Shown: positions 21,919-33,294 of the stretch, piece after piece
How positions within the stretch are numbered: position 1 is the first letter of the stretch
How the letters are laid out: the number at the start of each line of letters is the position of its first letter
Assembly (NCBI GenBank): GCA_021396245.1
Contig: WNYE01000049.1
Coordinates: 248,001-312,000 of the forward strand
Length of the DNA: 64,000 nucleotides
Reading direction: 5' to 3'
From: Sporothrix humicola
Taxonomy: Eukaryota > Ascomycota > Sordariomycetes > Ophiostomatales > Ophiostomataceae
Position numbers and translations under genes: made by a program
The notes under the pieces: generated by a model
The model's database searches: none
Told to the model about the DNA's origin: nothing
The model's input: only the letters and a program-made list of their open reading frames with translations

Positions 21919-24100
21919 ATGGCTGTAAGTCACTGCAACTCTCACAAAATTATTTTGAATACTCACTGACTTTTAGACCACCCAACGCTCTGGCCATGTG
22001 CCGCAGTACCGCTTCGAGAAGAAGCCCCAGCCGGCGCCGGCCAAGCAGGCCCCGTCGGTTGCGACGGCTTCTGTTGTGAACGGCTTCACCAATGGCATCA
22101 ACGGCACCGAGTACGAGCCCGGCGAGAAGCCTCTCACGCAAGAGCACGCCCAGGGCTGGGCGCCGTTTGACCTCAAGACGGTACTGATCCCGCCGTCGGC
22201 CGGCATGGGCACCACCAAGCGCTACTACCAGCGCCGCACCATGTTCCAGTACGCCGCCCTCTACGTCTTTGGCCTCTGGTGCTTTTGGAACCTCGAGTCG
22301 GCCGCCATCCGCGCGTCGGCCCTTGGTCTCTTGTTTCCTGGCGCCGGTCTTCTTGCTGTAGGCACCATCCCTGCCCTGGCTGCCATGCTCGTGACGCTGG
22401 TCGGTATCCCTGTTACTCTGTTCGTGTGGTTCGCCATGGGCGGTGTCCTGTTCCCCCTGCTGCTGTGGATCGGCTCGGCTGGTCTGGCCGGCTTCCTGGC
22501 CCGCGGTCTCGAGACGGCCTCTGGTCTCTGGGACTGGGCCGGCTCCTTCTGGGCGGCCACCTGTGTGATTCTGGTGACGTGGGCCGTCTGGAAGTCCTCG
22601 GCCATTAACGCCCGCGGCCGCTCCATCCAGCAGCAGCGCAACGCCTGGCTGCCCAACAAGGTGGGCCAGATGCTCGAGGCCGCTGATGTAGCTCCTGCTC
22701 CTGGCGACCGTGAGCTGGACCTGGACACCCTCCGCTTCGTGCAGCACATGATCGAGCGCGGCCTCACCAAGCACGACGACCTGAGCTACCACGACGTCAT
22801 TGACCAGTTCCAGACGGGCGCTGTCCGCTACCAGCTGTACGGCGTGGTCGACTGCCTGGGCCTGTATCTGACGCACTATGCCCCTGGTTTCCACGGCTAT
22901 GCTGCCGAAGCGTGCCGCAACTGCATCGAAAAGTCGCTCCACAAGCGCATCATGAGCTACTGGAAGTGGGAGCGCCTGACCGGCAAGTTCACCACGGACT
23001 ACGACCCCATCAACTACGACAACATCATGGTCACGGGCTACCTCGCTGTCGCCATCGGTCTCTATGCTTCGGCCACGGGCGATCGCCGCTACGAGGAAAA
23101 GGGCGCGCTCAACTTCCACATTGCCGACGGTGTCCACTTCAAGCGCTCGTTTGGCGACCTGGCCGACGCCATGTACGACAACATGGCCACCAACGATTAC
23201 TGTTTGTACCCCTGCGAGCCCAACTGGACCTATTCTCTGTGCAACCTCATCGGCATGGCCGGCCTCATTATTTCGTCTCGCCTCCTGGGCAACGACTATG
23301 CCGAGAAGATCAAGCCCCGTTTTGAGCGCGCCCTCGAGGACGAGATGACCGAGCCCGATGGCCGCATTCTTCCTATTCGCTCCGAGCTGACCGGCCTCAC
23401 CATTCCCGGTCTGTCTGGTACCCTGAGTGACTGCATCAACGCCATGAACTTGACCGCCTACCTGCCCCACATTGGCGCCCGCGTCTGGGCCATCATCCGC
23501 AACGAGCACATTACCTACGACAATGCCGAGAAGCGCCTCGATGTCCAGGACCTGCGCGGCGCCGACAAGATGGACCCCGGCAACTACCGCGGCGGTGTCG
23601 GTGCCCTCCGTGCCTTTGTCGCCGGCTGTGCCGCCGAGTTCGGCGACGAGCAGGTCCGCGTCGACGCCCTCCACCAGCTCGACACCGAGTATTTCCCCGT
23701 CGAGGAGACCGCCTCCGGCGCCCGCTACAACAAGGGCTTGAGCGCCACCACCCAGGTCGTCGCCCTCATGGCCCGTTTGGGGAGATACCAGGACCTCGCC
23801 AACGCCACCCTGCACGGCCCCGCCCCGCAGGCCATGGAGGGTCCTCTTCTGAGCAACTGCGCCTTCCCCCAGGTTCTCGTGGCCAAGGCCTACTCCCACG
23901 ACGGCCAGTCCCTCGACTTAGTCGTCTACAACGGCCGCGAGGCCGGTCCCCAGGATCTCACCTTTTCGCGCCTCGTCCCCGGTGGCCAGTACTCGCTCGG
24001 CCTGCCCTCGGGCGAGACCGTCATTGCCGATGCCAACGGCGAGGCTACCGTCTCCGTCCACCTCGACGGCCGCACCCAACTGCTGATTGCTCAAGTCTAG
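21919..24100 (+). CDS. Linalool dehydratase/isomerase-like protein with N-terminal membrane segments (2 exons)
   Basis: Exon 1 (21919-21924) contributes only Met-Ala; a 52-nt intron (GTAAGT, CTGAC branch, TTTTAG) precedes exon 2 (21977-24100), giving 709 residues. Residues about 90-215 hold three to four hydrophobic helices, suggesting a membrane anchor. From about 235 the sequence has the alpha/alpha-barrel look of the linalool dehydratase/isomerase (Ldi) family. It contains YDPINYDNIM, a Cys-rich DYCLYPCEPNW segment (Cys411, Cys415) and a further Cys424. Cys415 and Cys424 are nine residues apart, the spacing I recall for the two catalytic Cys of bacterial Ldi. The C-terminal part has small beta-rich repeats. 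Bacterial Ldi hydrates or isomerises monoterpenes; the fungal substrate is unknown. Codon use is strongly C-biased, as for a highly expressed native gene. Confidence 0.8.
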
Positions 24101-24450
24101 GGTGCGAGGGTGCGTAGCAGAAAGATGTCGATGGGGAAGGAGAATTGTTTGAGGTGAAGGTGGAAGCAAAATGTACGAGTGTAGTGAGATTATTTCTTGT
24201 TTGTCTTTCTTTTGTCGTGTCATACATACTAAATTGGATACATTGTTCTGCGGAAGTTGACTTCAATTGATTTTGCGTGCTGATTTAGAATGGCCGTTTG
24301 TTTACTTTCCCCCTTTTCGAATTCAAAAAGATCAGATGAAATCAGAGAAACGTATGGAACAGTATTCCACAAAGCCCAAGGTATGTAACAGAACTAGGCC
24401 ATATTAACACGAAATTAAAAGAAAGAAATTGGGTAGAGGAAAGGAGAAAG
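24101..24450. other. 3' region of the LDI-like gene
   Basis: 350 bp of 3' untranslated and A+T-rich sequence leading into the inverted repeat. No gene is seen. Confidence 0.4.
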
Positions 24451-24912
24451 CCAATGGAACGGCAAGATAAACAGGCGGCCAGAAGGCAAGCCAAAAGGCC
24501 AGCCAGAGGGGCAGCAAAAAGGGGATTCAAGAATTCAAAACGTCAGCCACGTGGCCAGCCAAAAAGCGATGGAAGAAATGGTTTAGAATGGAATATATCA
24601 TAATGGAGATTTAAAAATACTGTTAAACTTATTTTTTTTATACTTCCTTTTCTATACTAAAAGTTTTTGGATAAAAAAAGATGAAATTAAACTTGTGATA
24701 GGGAAAATCTGTCTCATAAGTTCAAGAAATGTATAACGGAAATAGAAATAAAACAAGAAACTAAATGACAAAGATTCTAAATCATTTCTTCCATCGCTTT
24801 TTGGCTGGCCACGTGGCTGACGTTTTGAATTCTTGAATCCCCTTTTTGCTGCCCGTTTGGCTGGCCTTTTGGCTTGCCTTCTGGCCGCCTGTTCGACCGG
24901 CCATTCCATTGG
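24451..24912. repeat. 462-bp inverted-repeat (MITE/foldback-like) element
   Basis: The left arm (24451-24589) and the right arm (24774-24912) are near-perfect reverse complements of about 139 nt, each starting at the outer end with CCAATGGAA. They differ at a few scattered positions close to the outer ends and in single bases inside. The 184-bp centre is A+T-rich and non-coding. The arms make two mirror-image short ORFs that begin identically (MNPLFAA), which is a by-product of the repeat. No transposase is inside, and I see no clear target-site duplication. It marks the start of the gene-poor block. A non-autonomous DNA transposon is the simplest reading. Confidence 0.75.
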
Positions 24913-26127
24913 ATTTGAAGGGAAACATGCTTGGTTAGCTTCTGCTGGGAAAATTATTTTCCGTTACGGCTTTTGGAACTCGAATGGAATTGTACAAGGT
25001 TTGTTCATTGGAACGGTAAGCTGGGTTGTCCATGAAAGCAAAGACGGCTTCATTCCGCGAACCGCGGAATACCGCCGACTAAAACCCCAGTGCTGCACTG
25101 ATGTGGAACTGTTCAATTTTGAAATACCATCACCAATTCTACTTTTGACGGAGGCTGAGTCGGTAGAATGATATTCCGTCGTGAATTGCAAGGAACATGA
25201 TGTTGTCGATAGCCTCATGACCGTGAGATCTGGCTCGGGATATGCAGGGCATTGGCATGATCTCGAGAGAGTTATGGGGCTCAGTGTCGTCTGGCCACTG
25301 GCCAGTGGCCTTCTTCAGTTTAATATCAACTGAAGTCACAGTGTTCGTTTTGGCATTGCACTTATCTTGCAATCACTTGTGCCTGAGAGTAGGCTTGTAG
25401 CTAGGTGATGTTTGCGTCAGTATGCGTGACATGGAGACGGTGGTGAACGAGTGACAGCTGACTGAGGAGAAAGCACCGGTGATCCCAATGAATGGCTGAA
25501 AAAAGGCAAACAAATAAGTGAACAGGACAGTCGTGAGGGATGTTCTATACATGAACTCACCCTGCACTCAGCTGGTGGTCTATATCTTCATCAGTATCCC
25601 CTTATGGCCCTCTTAATTTACAGATCAGCTCCATTTTGCAGCTTCTTCTCACCCGGAAGTTCGAATATCCTCACACACAACTCAACTAGAAGGCAGGATA
25701 GGTGGCATCACCACTTTGGCTCACACTCAGCTGAGCAACCATTGTCAATGTTTGCAGTCATGAACACCCAGTCCGATGTGATGACCTAGTTGCCTCGAAC
25801 CTGAATGGTTATTGAAACAAAGTTGAAATTGTCTTGGTTTTGGCACACCGTGACTTGAAACTGAATTGTCCGTAGAGAAATACTTGAAATCATCCTGCAC
25901 AGGCTGATGCCCGCGTTGGATCTAATATGAAATTTTGTAAAGACAAAATCAAAATTGATCTGATATTGGCCAATTTTTGGCACCTTTTCAGCTCCCTCCC
26001 GACGCCACGTTCACCTCCTCGTCAAAGTCGGCTTGTCAGATGCAAATGGACTCGGTCACTTCTTCCATGTGATTCGTTTCAGTTCCTTTCTCTTACCACC
26101 TGCAAACGGACCGCCACGACTGGAAAA
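24913..26127. other. Gene-poor A+T-rich stretch
   Basis: 1,215 bp with short ORFs on both strands and no recognisable protein, RNA or repeat beyond local A+T-rich runs. Confidence 0.4.
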
Positions 26128-26136
26128 CTATAAATA
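26128..26136 (+). promoter_or_regulatory. Orphan TATA box followed by CT tract
   Basis: CTATAAATA is followed 20-80 bp downstream by a long CT-rich tract (about 26155-26212) and then an ATG at 26214. This is a textbook fungal core promoter layout. The ATG opens only 28 codons; a second frame (QDNKKINDD... up to a GTGAGT donor at about 26346) looks like a decayed first exon. Probably the promoter of a lost gene. Confidence 0.45.
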
Positions 26137-27910
26137 TCTGGCCTCCCCCCGCCCCCTCCAACTTTTTTTCCTCTCTCTCTCCCTCTTTCATACTTTTTCA
26201 ATATCTCTCCTGCATGCCAGCGCTGCAAAGCCAAGTCTTCCAGCCTGTCGACTATGTTGTGTGTCTTGACAAGACAACAAGAAGATCAATGATGACTTGA
26301 TACTTGATGCTGTCGACAATTATCCTCAAGTCATGCATCGTGATGTGAGTCTTTGCTGTCGATTCCCCCTATCTTCTGCCTCCATTTACCACAATCTGAG
26401 ATCAACTATGTGATACTGACAATCTACCAGCGCAGATGCCCCTTGTCGTGACTCCAATGAACAGTGCACAATCTCCCCCTGTTCAACCATGAACACTCAC
26501 AAGAAGTCGGCGAGACTCTCAAGCCCATTAAAACAATTCACACGACTGTCTACGAGAGACTTCTAGTCAAGAAGCCGTTGTGAAGCAAAATCCGTGTATG
26601 TACATTTCCATCTGTCTTTACATGCAACCGTGATATCTTGAAGAGCTGCCGCGAGAATAGCGGAAGCATGGAGGCAGAGGCAGACACGGGCGTCATGAGC
26701 AATGATATATAAGGCTCTTTTTGCCTCGTTATGAGCAAAGTGACGCAGGGTTGTTTCAATCGAAGCGCCTACGAAAGTACGACAACAGTACATCCGACGA
26801 CGGCGAGACACTCATCGCACCTTTTGCTACCAAGTAGCAGAGACTCCGGGCGAACACCAAACATACGCTCCGACACATTGAAAAGTCAGTGAAGGTCTAC
26901 AATCACTGGGGAGATCACGCACTTGCCTTTTCAAACTTCCAAGGATAACCAAAAAGGACAAGCAAACTGGTGGGAAAGCAACTGCCCTTGATGTGCCTTG
27001 GAAAATGCCTTGAAAAATAGTGATGGCTCGCATGTCTCACTGGCTTTACGGCAAGCGAGCATCTAGCGGCGAGCAATAACGGTGGACTCAGAACCTCAGC
27101 TCACAGATGCATCTTTCCGTGGCCACAAGGCAAGTGAAAGAGAAAGAGTTTCACGGACTACAGTTCAACCCCAACTTTGGCCTTGACCAGTTCGGTATTT
27201 ACCGATGGCGGAAGCATTTGGACAGCGCCCATCCAATTCACAACTTCGAATGTCGAAAGGACTTTCCATGTGGGAATGGGCCGGAAAGGAGTCCAGTCCA
27301 GATTTGACCAGAAGATAGGATGCGATTTTGGGCATTGATAGTCTGTTCCTCCCAGAAATGATGTTGTCTCCCTACATTTACCTGTGTGTGTTTCCATCGG
27401 TAGCTACTTCATGTCAATAGAGAAAAATAAGTGTCGAACTTCAGGTAAGCGGCTATTCCCCCACCACTCAAAAGATGGCACATTCCGTGTCACTGACCAG
27501 ACTCCTTCTGTATTTAGTATCTGCACTCGTTGGTCACCCACTCCCACCTCCGAATACTTCTCACCTTCCTTCATGCAAATCGGCTTTGAATAGACGGGAC
27601 AGAAGAAGGAACGAACTACAAGTGTGTGGAGATGGATGTGGTTGTTGGACTACAGCCCAACAACAGCAATAGACGATCACACAAGATGGAACAACATAGC
27701 GAGAATATTATTCTATGTGCAAGATACCGGGGTGTGCCGTGGCTCTCCTGAGGTTATGGAATATTCTGCGACCTCAACTACTCAGACCGTATCACTTTAA
27801 TAAACAATTTGGTGATATCATTTGAGGCTATGCAAGGCTGTGTGTCCAGGTCAACCCAGAAATTCTCAATCCATGTGGGCTGCAGCTGGCACCAAGATAA
27901 ATGATTCGGT
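26137..27910. other. Gene-poor stretch with possible exon fragments
   Basis: 1,774 bp. Apart from the short exon-like frame ending at a GTGAGT donor near 26346 and an acceptor-like CTACCAG near 26430, no frame stays open or looks like a known protein. Confidence 0.35.
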
Positions 27911-28010
27911 TATGAAAGGGTGATCAAAGCTTGGATGGTAAGTTGGAGACACGATTCTGGAAACGAGAAATTAAACATTCACTGACTGACAGTTGAGTCT
28001 AGATATGTCC
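27911..28010 (+). repeat. Duplicated intron-bearing fragment, copy 1
   Basis: A segment with TGATCAAAGC, TGGATG then GTAAGTTG, ending in CATTCACTGACTGACAG. It resembles 29916-30005 in the same order and spacing. It reads as exon end, intron and branch/acceptor signals of a duplicated, decayed gene. Confidence 0.5.
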
Positions 28011-29915
28011 ATCAGAATGGAAAACGCTCGCTGGATGCGGCTTGAACAAGCTGGAAGACATGGCCGGCTTCTCACAATTGTAGCAGCGCAAGGGAAAGTT
28101 TGATTTCCTATTCTATGCAAACCACTCTGCCATTCCACAGGATTTCATCGCTTTGAATTTAATGAGATTTATGGAGACTTTAGCCTGCTTTTCGATGAGG
28201 AACAACAGGATTCGTACCGAACAAAGGTGTGTCGAGAGATACAATATATGACGCGTTTGGTGGCTCAACCCCAATACTATGGCTTGAACATGGCCGAGCT
28301 GTGTCGTGGGAACCAGAATTTGCATATGTATCAAAGCGAATTCTACCGATTATTCATATTGGTAAATTGATGCAGACCCCAATTACACAATCGACGCGTG
28401 AAGTATCAAGAAGCAGTTCCAGGGTCCAACATTACACCACCCTGAGTCTGGGCTGTGTATGGTGACCCACACAGATGAGCGCGTCGGCAGCATGCTTTCC
28501 TCGCCTGTTGGCATTCGGTACAAGGAAATGATGAACCGAGTTGCCACACCTGGTAACTCGGAGCTTGTCAACGCATCTCCAAAGGAGATTGGCTCGAGAG
28601 ATGTCACAGGACATGAGCGTGACACCGAAGACGACCTAGATCTAGACGAAGAGGCTACTTCCGACTGGAAAATGGCGGCCTTCACAGAAAAAGAGACACA
28701 GCCCAGACTTTGCAACGGACACATCACACGAAGCGGTCCGTCTGGACGAAACGGCAGAGAACAGACGCCGGGAATCACAAGTTGTTGGATTCCAGCACCG
28801 CAGAAGACAAAGGACACGGCCTTGCCAATGTCCATAGTGAAGAGTTAAGCAGCCGTCCATGTCGATAGCGGAACGTCAAGCAGAGAAGACGGAACTGCAA
28901 CAGACAAGGATTTTGCCACTGCCCCTGGAAATGATAAAGGGCAAACAACCACAAAGAAAGACAAAATCGTTCCGAAATTGCAGCTGATTACCGATGAACA
29001 CGGTCGATGTCGCTAGACATCAACTATGCAATGCTCCAGACACTCACCAAGAAGCAAAAGGGGGCATCTTTCCCTGGGCGTACAACGCGCCAAGCAGGCG
29101 AGAGAGAGCGGAGAAGTTTGATGCGGTGCAGGTCTCGACTGAGTAGGTCGATTACACAACACACGCATGTTGTGGTCACTTTGGTCCCTCTGGAAGAGTG
29201 GATGGGATTTTCTTCGTGGCTCGACGTTCGCTGGCGGTGGCGCATCTGGCCGCCAAAACAAGAGGTGTATCGTCATGGTGGAACAAGTGTTCGCCCAAGA
29301 GTATGTATCACTCAGCAAGTTATCATCATCATATACACACACAAAACGTCTGGCTAAACTAATAAACTATTGCAGGATGGCAGTCCATCGACAGAGCTAG
29401 GGTTGTCAGTGGAGTCAATTCGGGCATGTCAGGGCCACGCAGAGTGAGTCCTCGCCGTTGAATGGTCCAAGGACTCAGCCGAGAAAGGTGGACGCATTTG
29501 TCGATGGCCGTGGCCTCATACGGCCTGAATTTTAATATTGCGTCCTCCGGGGGATTGTTTTATCCAATTGGCTTGGTCCTAAAACGCAATACATCAAGCG
29601 AACGGACGGATTGTTCGCCCCGACCAAAGCTAAAACAAGCCCGTAACTAGGACGATAATTATGTCTGGTGGCACCTTCACCTGTTTTCTTAGAAGAATGC
29701 GCCAGAGAAGCTCGGGTGAGAGCAGGTGGTCAACATAAACCTCACATTATGTCAAGATGAGAGAAAACTGTCCCTACCAGCATTTGATGCTTTGTAAAAT
29801 TCAAGCACACCGAGTTGAACGTGGGCGCTGGCCAACCCCACAGCAATGGATGATCAATACAAATTGTGTGTTCCTGAATACTAGAGGGCACATACGGGAC
29901 CATGATGAAATGAAT
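28011..29915. pseudogene. Decayed coding fragments upstream of the SNF2-like relic
   Basis: Several frames look once-coding but are broken by stops and shifts. One runs 28459-28848 (129 codons, charged, ending just before a stop). Another, near 29500-29640, reads like SGGLFYPIGLVLKRN before breaking. They could be the 5' half of the helicase-like relic or a separate lost gene. I cannot name a family. Confidence 0.3.
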
Positions 29916-30005
29916 GATCAAAGCATGGATGGTAAGTTGAAACATGATATTCCACACAAAATCAAACATTCACTGACAACCAATTCTGATTCCAGACATG
30001 ACCAC
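29916..30005 (+). repeat. Duplicated intron-bearing fragment, copy 2
   Basis: TGATCAAAGC, ATGGATG, GTAAGTTG, CATTCACTGAC and a CCAG acceptor match copy 1 at 27911-28010. The match covers both the exon end and intron landmarks. Confidence 0.5.
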
Positions 30006-30039
30006 GTGAAGAAGAAACTTCGGTCAGTTACGTCGTCAT

Positions 30040-32990
30040 AGACGACACAATTAGACATCCAACTTTTGAGCTGTTCGATCCGCAGGCATCAAAGACGAAC
30101 AGTTGGCTGAGAAAGGCAATATGTCACCAAGTCAAAATGACATGTCTATGTCCGGCAAAGTGGCACAAAATTGGAGATGCTCCATTGCCAAGAAGAAAAG
30201 GCAACAACATGCCACCAAAGGGTTAATTACGTCGCACCGTTGAATGCAATGATTGGAGACAAGTACATCGTGTACCAGTTTAAGAACATCGTCAACTTTC
30301 ATGCGCCACCGCCATCCCACCTGCGACCATCGTGGAAGCGCAACGTGTCCGGCCCGAACTACGTTCTCCCGGCGCCAAATAAGATGCTCATTGAGCGGAA
30401 GGCGTCAGACATAGAACGCTACTGTCGTGTTTTCAACGACTACGCTGGATTCGATTCCAACGCAGTGGCCGGTAGCCACGTATGATTCGCAGAGATGCGT
30501 GGGTTTTTAGCCTTCGTTGACACATCCGGTATGTTCCATGAGCAAGGGTGTTTGTTGATATAGAGTAGAATATAAATGTGTCATGCTAACTGATATTCTA
30601 TAGCCGGCGACCTTCTGTGCTTCTACGGACAGCTTGTGTCAGATAATTTCAATTCGCCATCAACATACAACCGCAAGATGATGCGCATTTCGCCGTTTCT
30701 CAACTACCTTAAAAAACTAGACGACAGCCCGGTCTTACAGAAGCGATTCTCCATTTCCAACGGCAACTCCAGCACCGGCACAGCGACATTAACAGAACAC
30801 CAGTTCGGGACGAGCGACGACGACCAGCGCCTGCACGTTGGAGGTACCCTCCTTTGTGCTGCATACCACGTGTTGGTTACCATGACGGACGGCGCAGGCG
30901 GCCAATGGTTTAGCTCAAAGGCCGAGGAGGAAGTCGACCGAGACGACCCTTTCGATTATAGAGTCTTGGGATTCACTTGCGACGACTGGACTAGAGCATT
31001 CGTTGTTGTGCGGGCGTTCTTTGCTCGCCGCAATGGCAAGATCAACTTGTTTCCCCAAGGAGGGACCCTCTCAGAGCCGACCATTCACCCACTCGTCAAG
31101 GTCCAAACCAAGTCCGGCAATGGAACTGCCCTCACAAGTCTGACCGTCCAGCCCACTGAGCGTACAACCAGCGCTCGCGCTGCAATGGCACGCCTCCGCA
31201 ACGCGATCACCATGTTACCCAACGAGTTCCTAGACAGTGAATTCGTCCGTCTGCTCACCGCTGACAACAAGGACGACAATGCGGGATGGAACAGAGGCAG
31301 TAACCAGGTATTGCATGCAGCACGCCGGGCGGACAGAATCGTGTGGACGATAATGGACGCGAACAAGACAATAAACATTAACCGCACCATTTCATCGTTG
31401 CCAGGCGGCGAAGAGCGGTGTTTATTGGACACTGCAACTCTAGACGACCTGGAGGACATCTGTAACCTCTTATCTAACCCAACATACGCCGACGACGACA
31501 CGGACAACTACGCCGCATCCGCGGTGATCGGAGCGATCACTGCGAGCATGACAACGTCACTTGGGACAACGCAGTTGGAGGACGCCCATTCTGTGACAGG
31601 CGCCGATACCGGGGGCGCGGAGCTCGACCTGACGACAATTTCCAGCTTCGAAGCGGCCCAGAGCAACGCGAAAGCCATCTCACGAATCCTGAACGAGAGC
31701 GCGAGTAGTTACATTCCATTCGCCGACGCAGTCCGATTGACTTACACCCACTACAGCGACGACTGGAAAGAGTTTTGGCCAGACGAGGCAGACGTCGGGG
31801 AGACGAAATTTCGACACATGGGACACCAAGCACTGGGTTTGTACATTAGAGCCGATCATTACAAAGGATACTTGAACAATTTGCTAATATAGACGGATAG
31901 ATGGCGGCACCGGTTTGTACATTCTCGGGCAGTTTCCGCATGTCCTGCTCATTGGAAATGAGATGGGCACGGGAAAAACCTGTACTTACGGGCATATACT
32001 ATACGGCGCAACTAAGAAAAGCTTGGCAGAGGATAACGAGTACCACCCTCACATGATCCAGATTCCGCCCGGCATTATCCTACAGACATACACTGAGCTC
32101 CGAGCGATATTTGGTTCTTTCTTCAAAATTCACGTTTACTACGGTAAACCATGTTCTTTCACGGACAGCAAAGGCTGGGCGTTCCGCAACGCGATTCTTT
32201 CAGGTCGGAAGTTTCTCGAAGTCGTTGACGCACTGAATTCCCCAGCCGGCAAGGCTGACCCCAAGGCAAGTGATGATATTAGTATATAGCTTTGACCAAC
32301 CACGGCAATAGTAATGCTAACTGACAGTTAAATATTAGATGGCGCGGACCATCATCCTCACTGCATGCCCTGCCTTCATTGCACGCGAGATGGAGTTTGA
32401 GAAGCCATGCAAGTAAGGAAAGGAGAAACAAGCAGCCGCAGCCAGACCGGAGGGTGAAACTGAAGACGACTATGTAGAAGACGAAGACGAAGACGGCCAT
32501 ACTTTACAAGTTTCCAGCGATCGTTTATACACGAAGCACTCATTGACCTCGTCGTCAAAGTTTCGGTCATTGATAAGTGGCAGAAACTAAACCATACGGG
32601 ACGGAGTCGCGTTCTATGTGTGACTTGCAAAGAAAGCGGCATGTCTACACACGAAGTGAATTTCCACAAGGCATGGCCCGATGGGATTGTCATCCAGCTG
32701 TCATGACCCCACAACGAAATCTGCCAAGCGATCAAACAGATTGGCCGTATCTGCCAAATCATGACCGTGACTTGGACAATAACCAAGTCCGGCGAAATTT
32801 CTTCACGTCCGTACAAGAACATCGAAACTCGCTCACGGTACTGTGGCCAGTTAGCATCGAGCGTGGACTATCCCGGTGCGCTTTATGACATGCGGGCGCG
32901 GCTTCCCGCATACGAGGTGATATGGACATGTCAGACCCGGTTGTTCAATCGACTCGCCTGGATCGCGGGGACAACTGCTTCGGTGGGTGA
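30040..32990 (+). pseudogene. Decayed SNF2-family helicase-like gene
   Basis: Pieces in order: an open frame at 30041-30241; a shift, then 30228-30482 ending in an in-frame TGA (30483-30485); the same frame continues to a consistent 75-nt intron (30529-30603); then a 30604-31892 frame ending in TAG. After a one-base shift, 31894-32265 carries the ATP-binding segment GNEMGTGKT at 31954-31980 (compare SNF2 DEMGLGKT). A possible GC-AG intron (32266-32338) leads to ARTIILTACPAFIARE, stopped at about 32414. Further on, 32550-32880 contains RVLCVTCKESGMSTHEVNF and QAIKQIGRICQ, like the C-terminal helicase motifs V-VI, broken by several stops. Family members remodel chromatin or DNA using ATP. At least three stops and two shifts make a functional product unlikely. 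Confidence 0.7.
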
Positions 32991-33125
32991 CTTCGATGGC
33001 AAAGATAACAAAGACTTTTTCCCACTTTCCCATTGTCCCATCCATCTCGCCTCCACATCACCAACTTTTTTGACCACTATGTTGGTTGTTTTCGCTCGTC
33101 ATTAAACGATATCGATTTCTTCTAC

Positions 33126-33273
33126 TCCGAGCTCTCTTTCGGGAGAGCTCTTGATTTCGATTGTGCATCGACAGCTCGCTTTGGTTCTTCGACGTTTGCA
33201 TCTGTGTCTTACCTCGCATTGTTGTGGGCTCTCTTTTAGGAGAGCTATTAATTTTGTTTGTGTATCGACTGCT
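33126..33273. repeat. Pair of ~45-bp direct repeats, each with a GAGCTCTC hairpin
   Basis: Copy 1 begins near 33129 (GAGCTCTC, 5-nt loop, GGAGAGCTC, then TTGATTTCGATTG and CATCGAC). Copy 2 begins near 33227 (GGGCTCTC, loop, GGAGAGCTA, then TTAATTTTG and TATCGAC). They are about 97 bp apart and differ mostly by transitions. They lie in the leader before the ATG at 33295. Confidence 0.6.
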
Positions 33274-33294
33274 TGTTTTCTCCATTCCACCATC

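Noticed and set aside
21950..23899. 649-codon ORF on the minus strand, opposite the LDI-like gene
   Set aside because: It is an exact antisense shadow of a strongly C-biased coding exon; the composition is Gly/Ala/Val-rich and no domain is visible.
24342..25171. Two ORFs starting with the same MNPLFAA sequence, on opposite strands
   Set aside because: Both begin inside the arms of the inverted repeat and are a consequence of it, not related genes.
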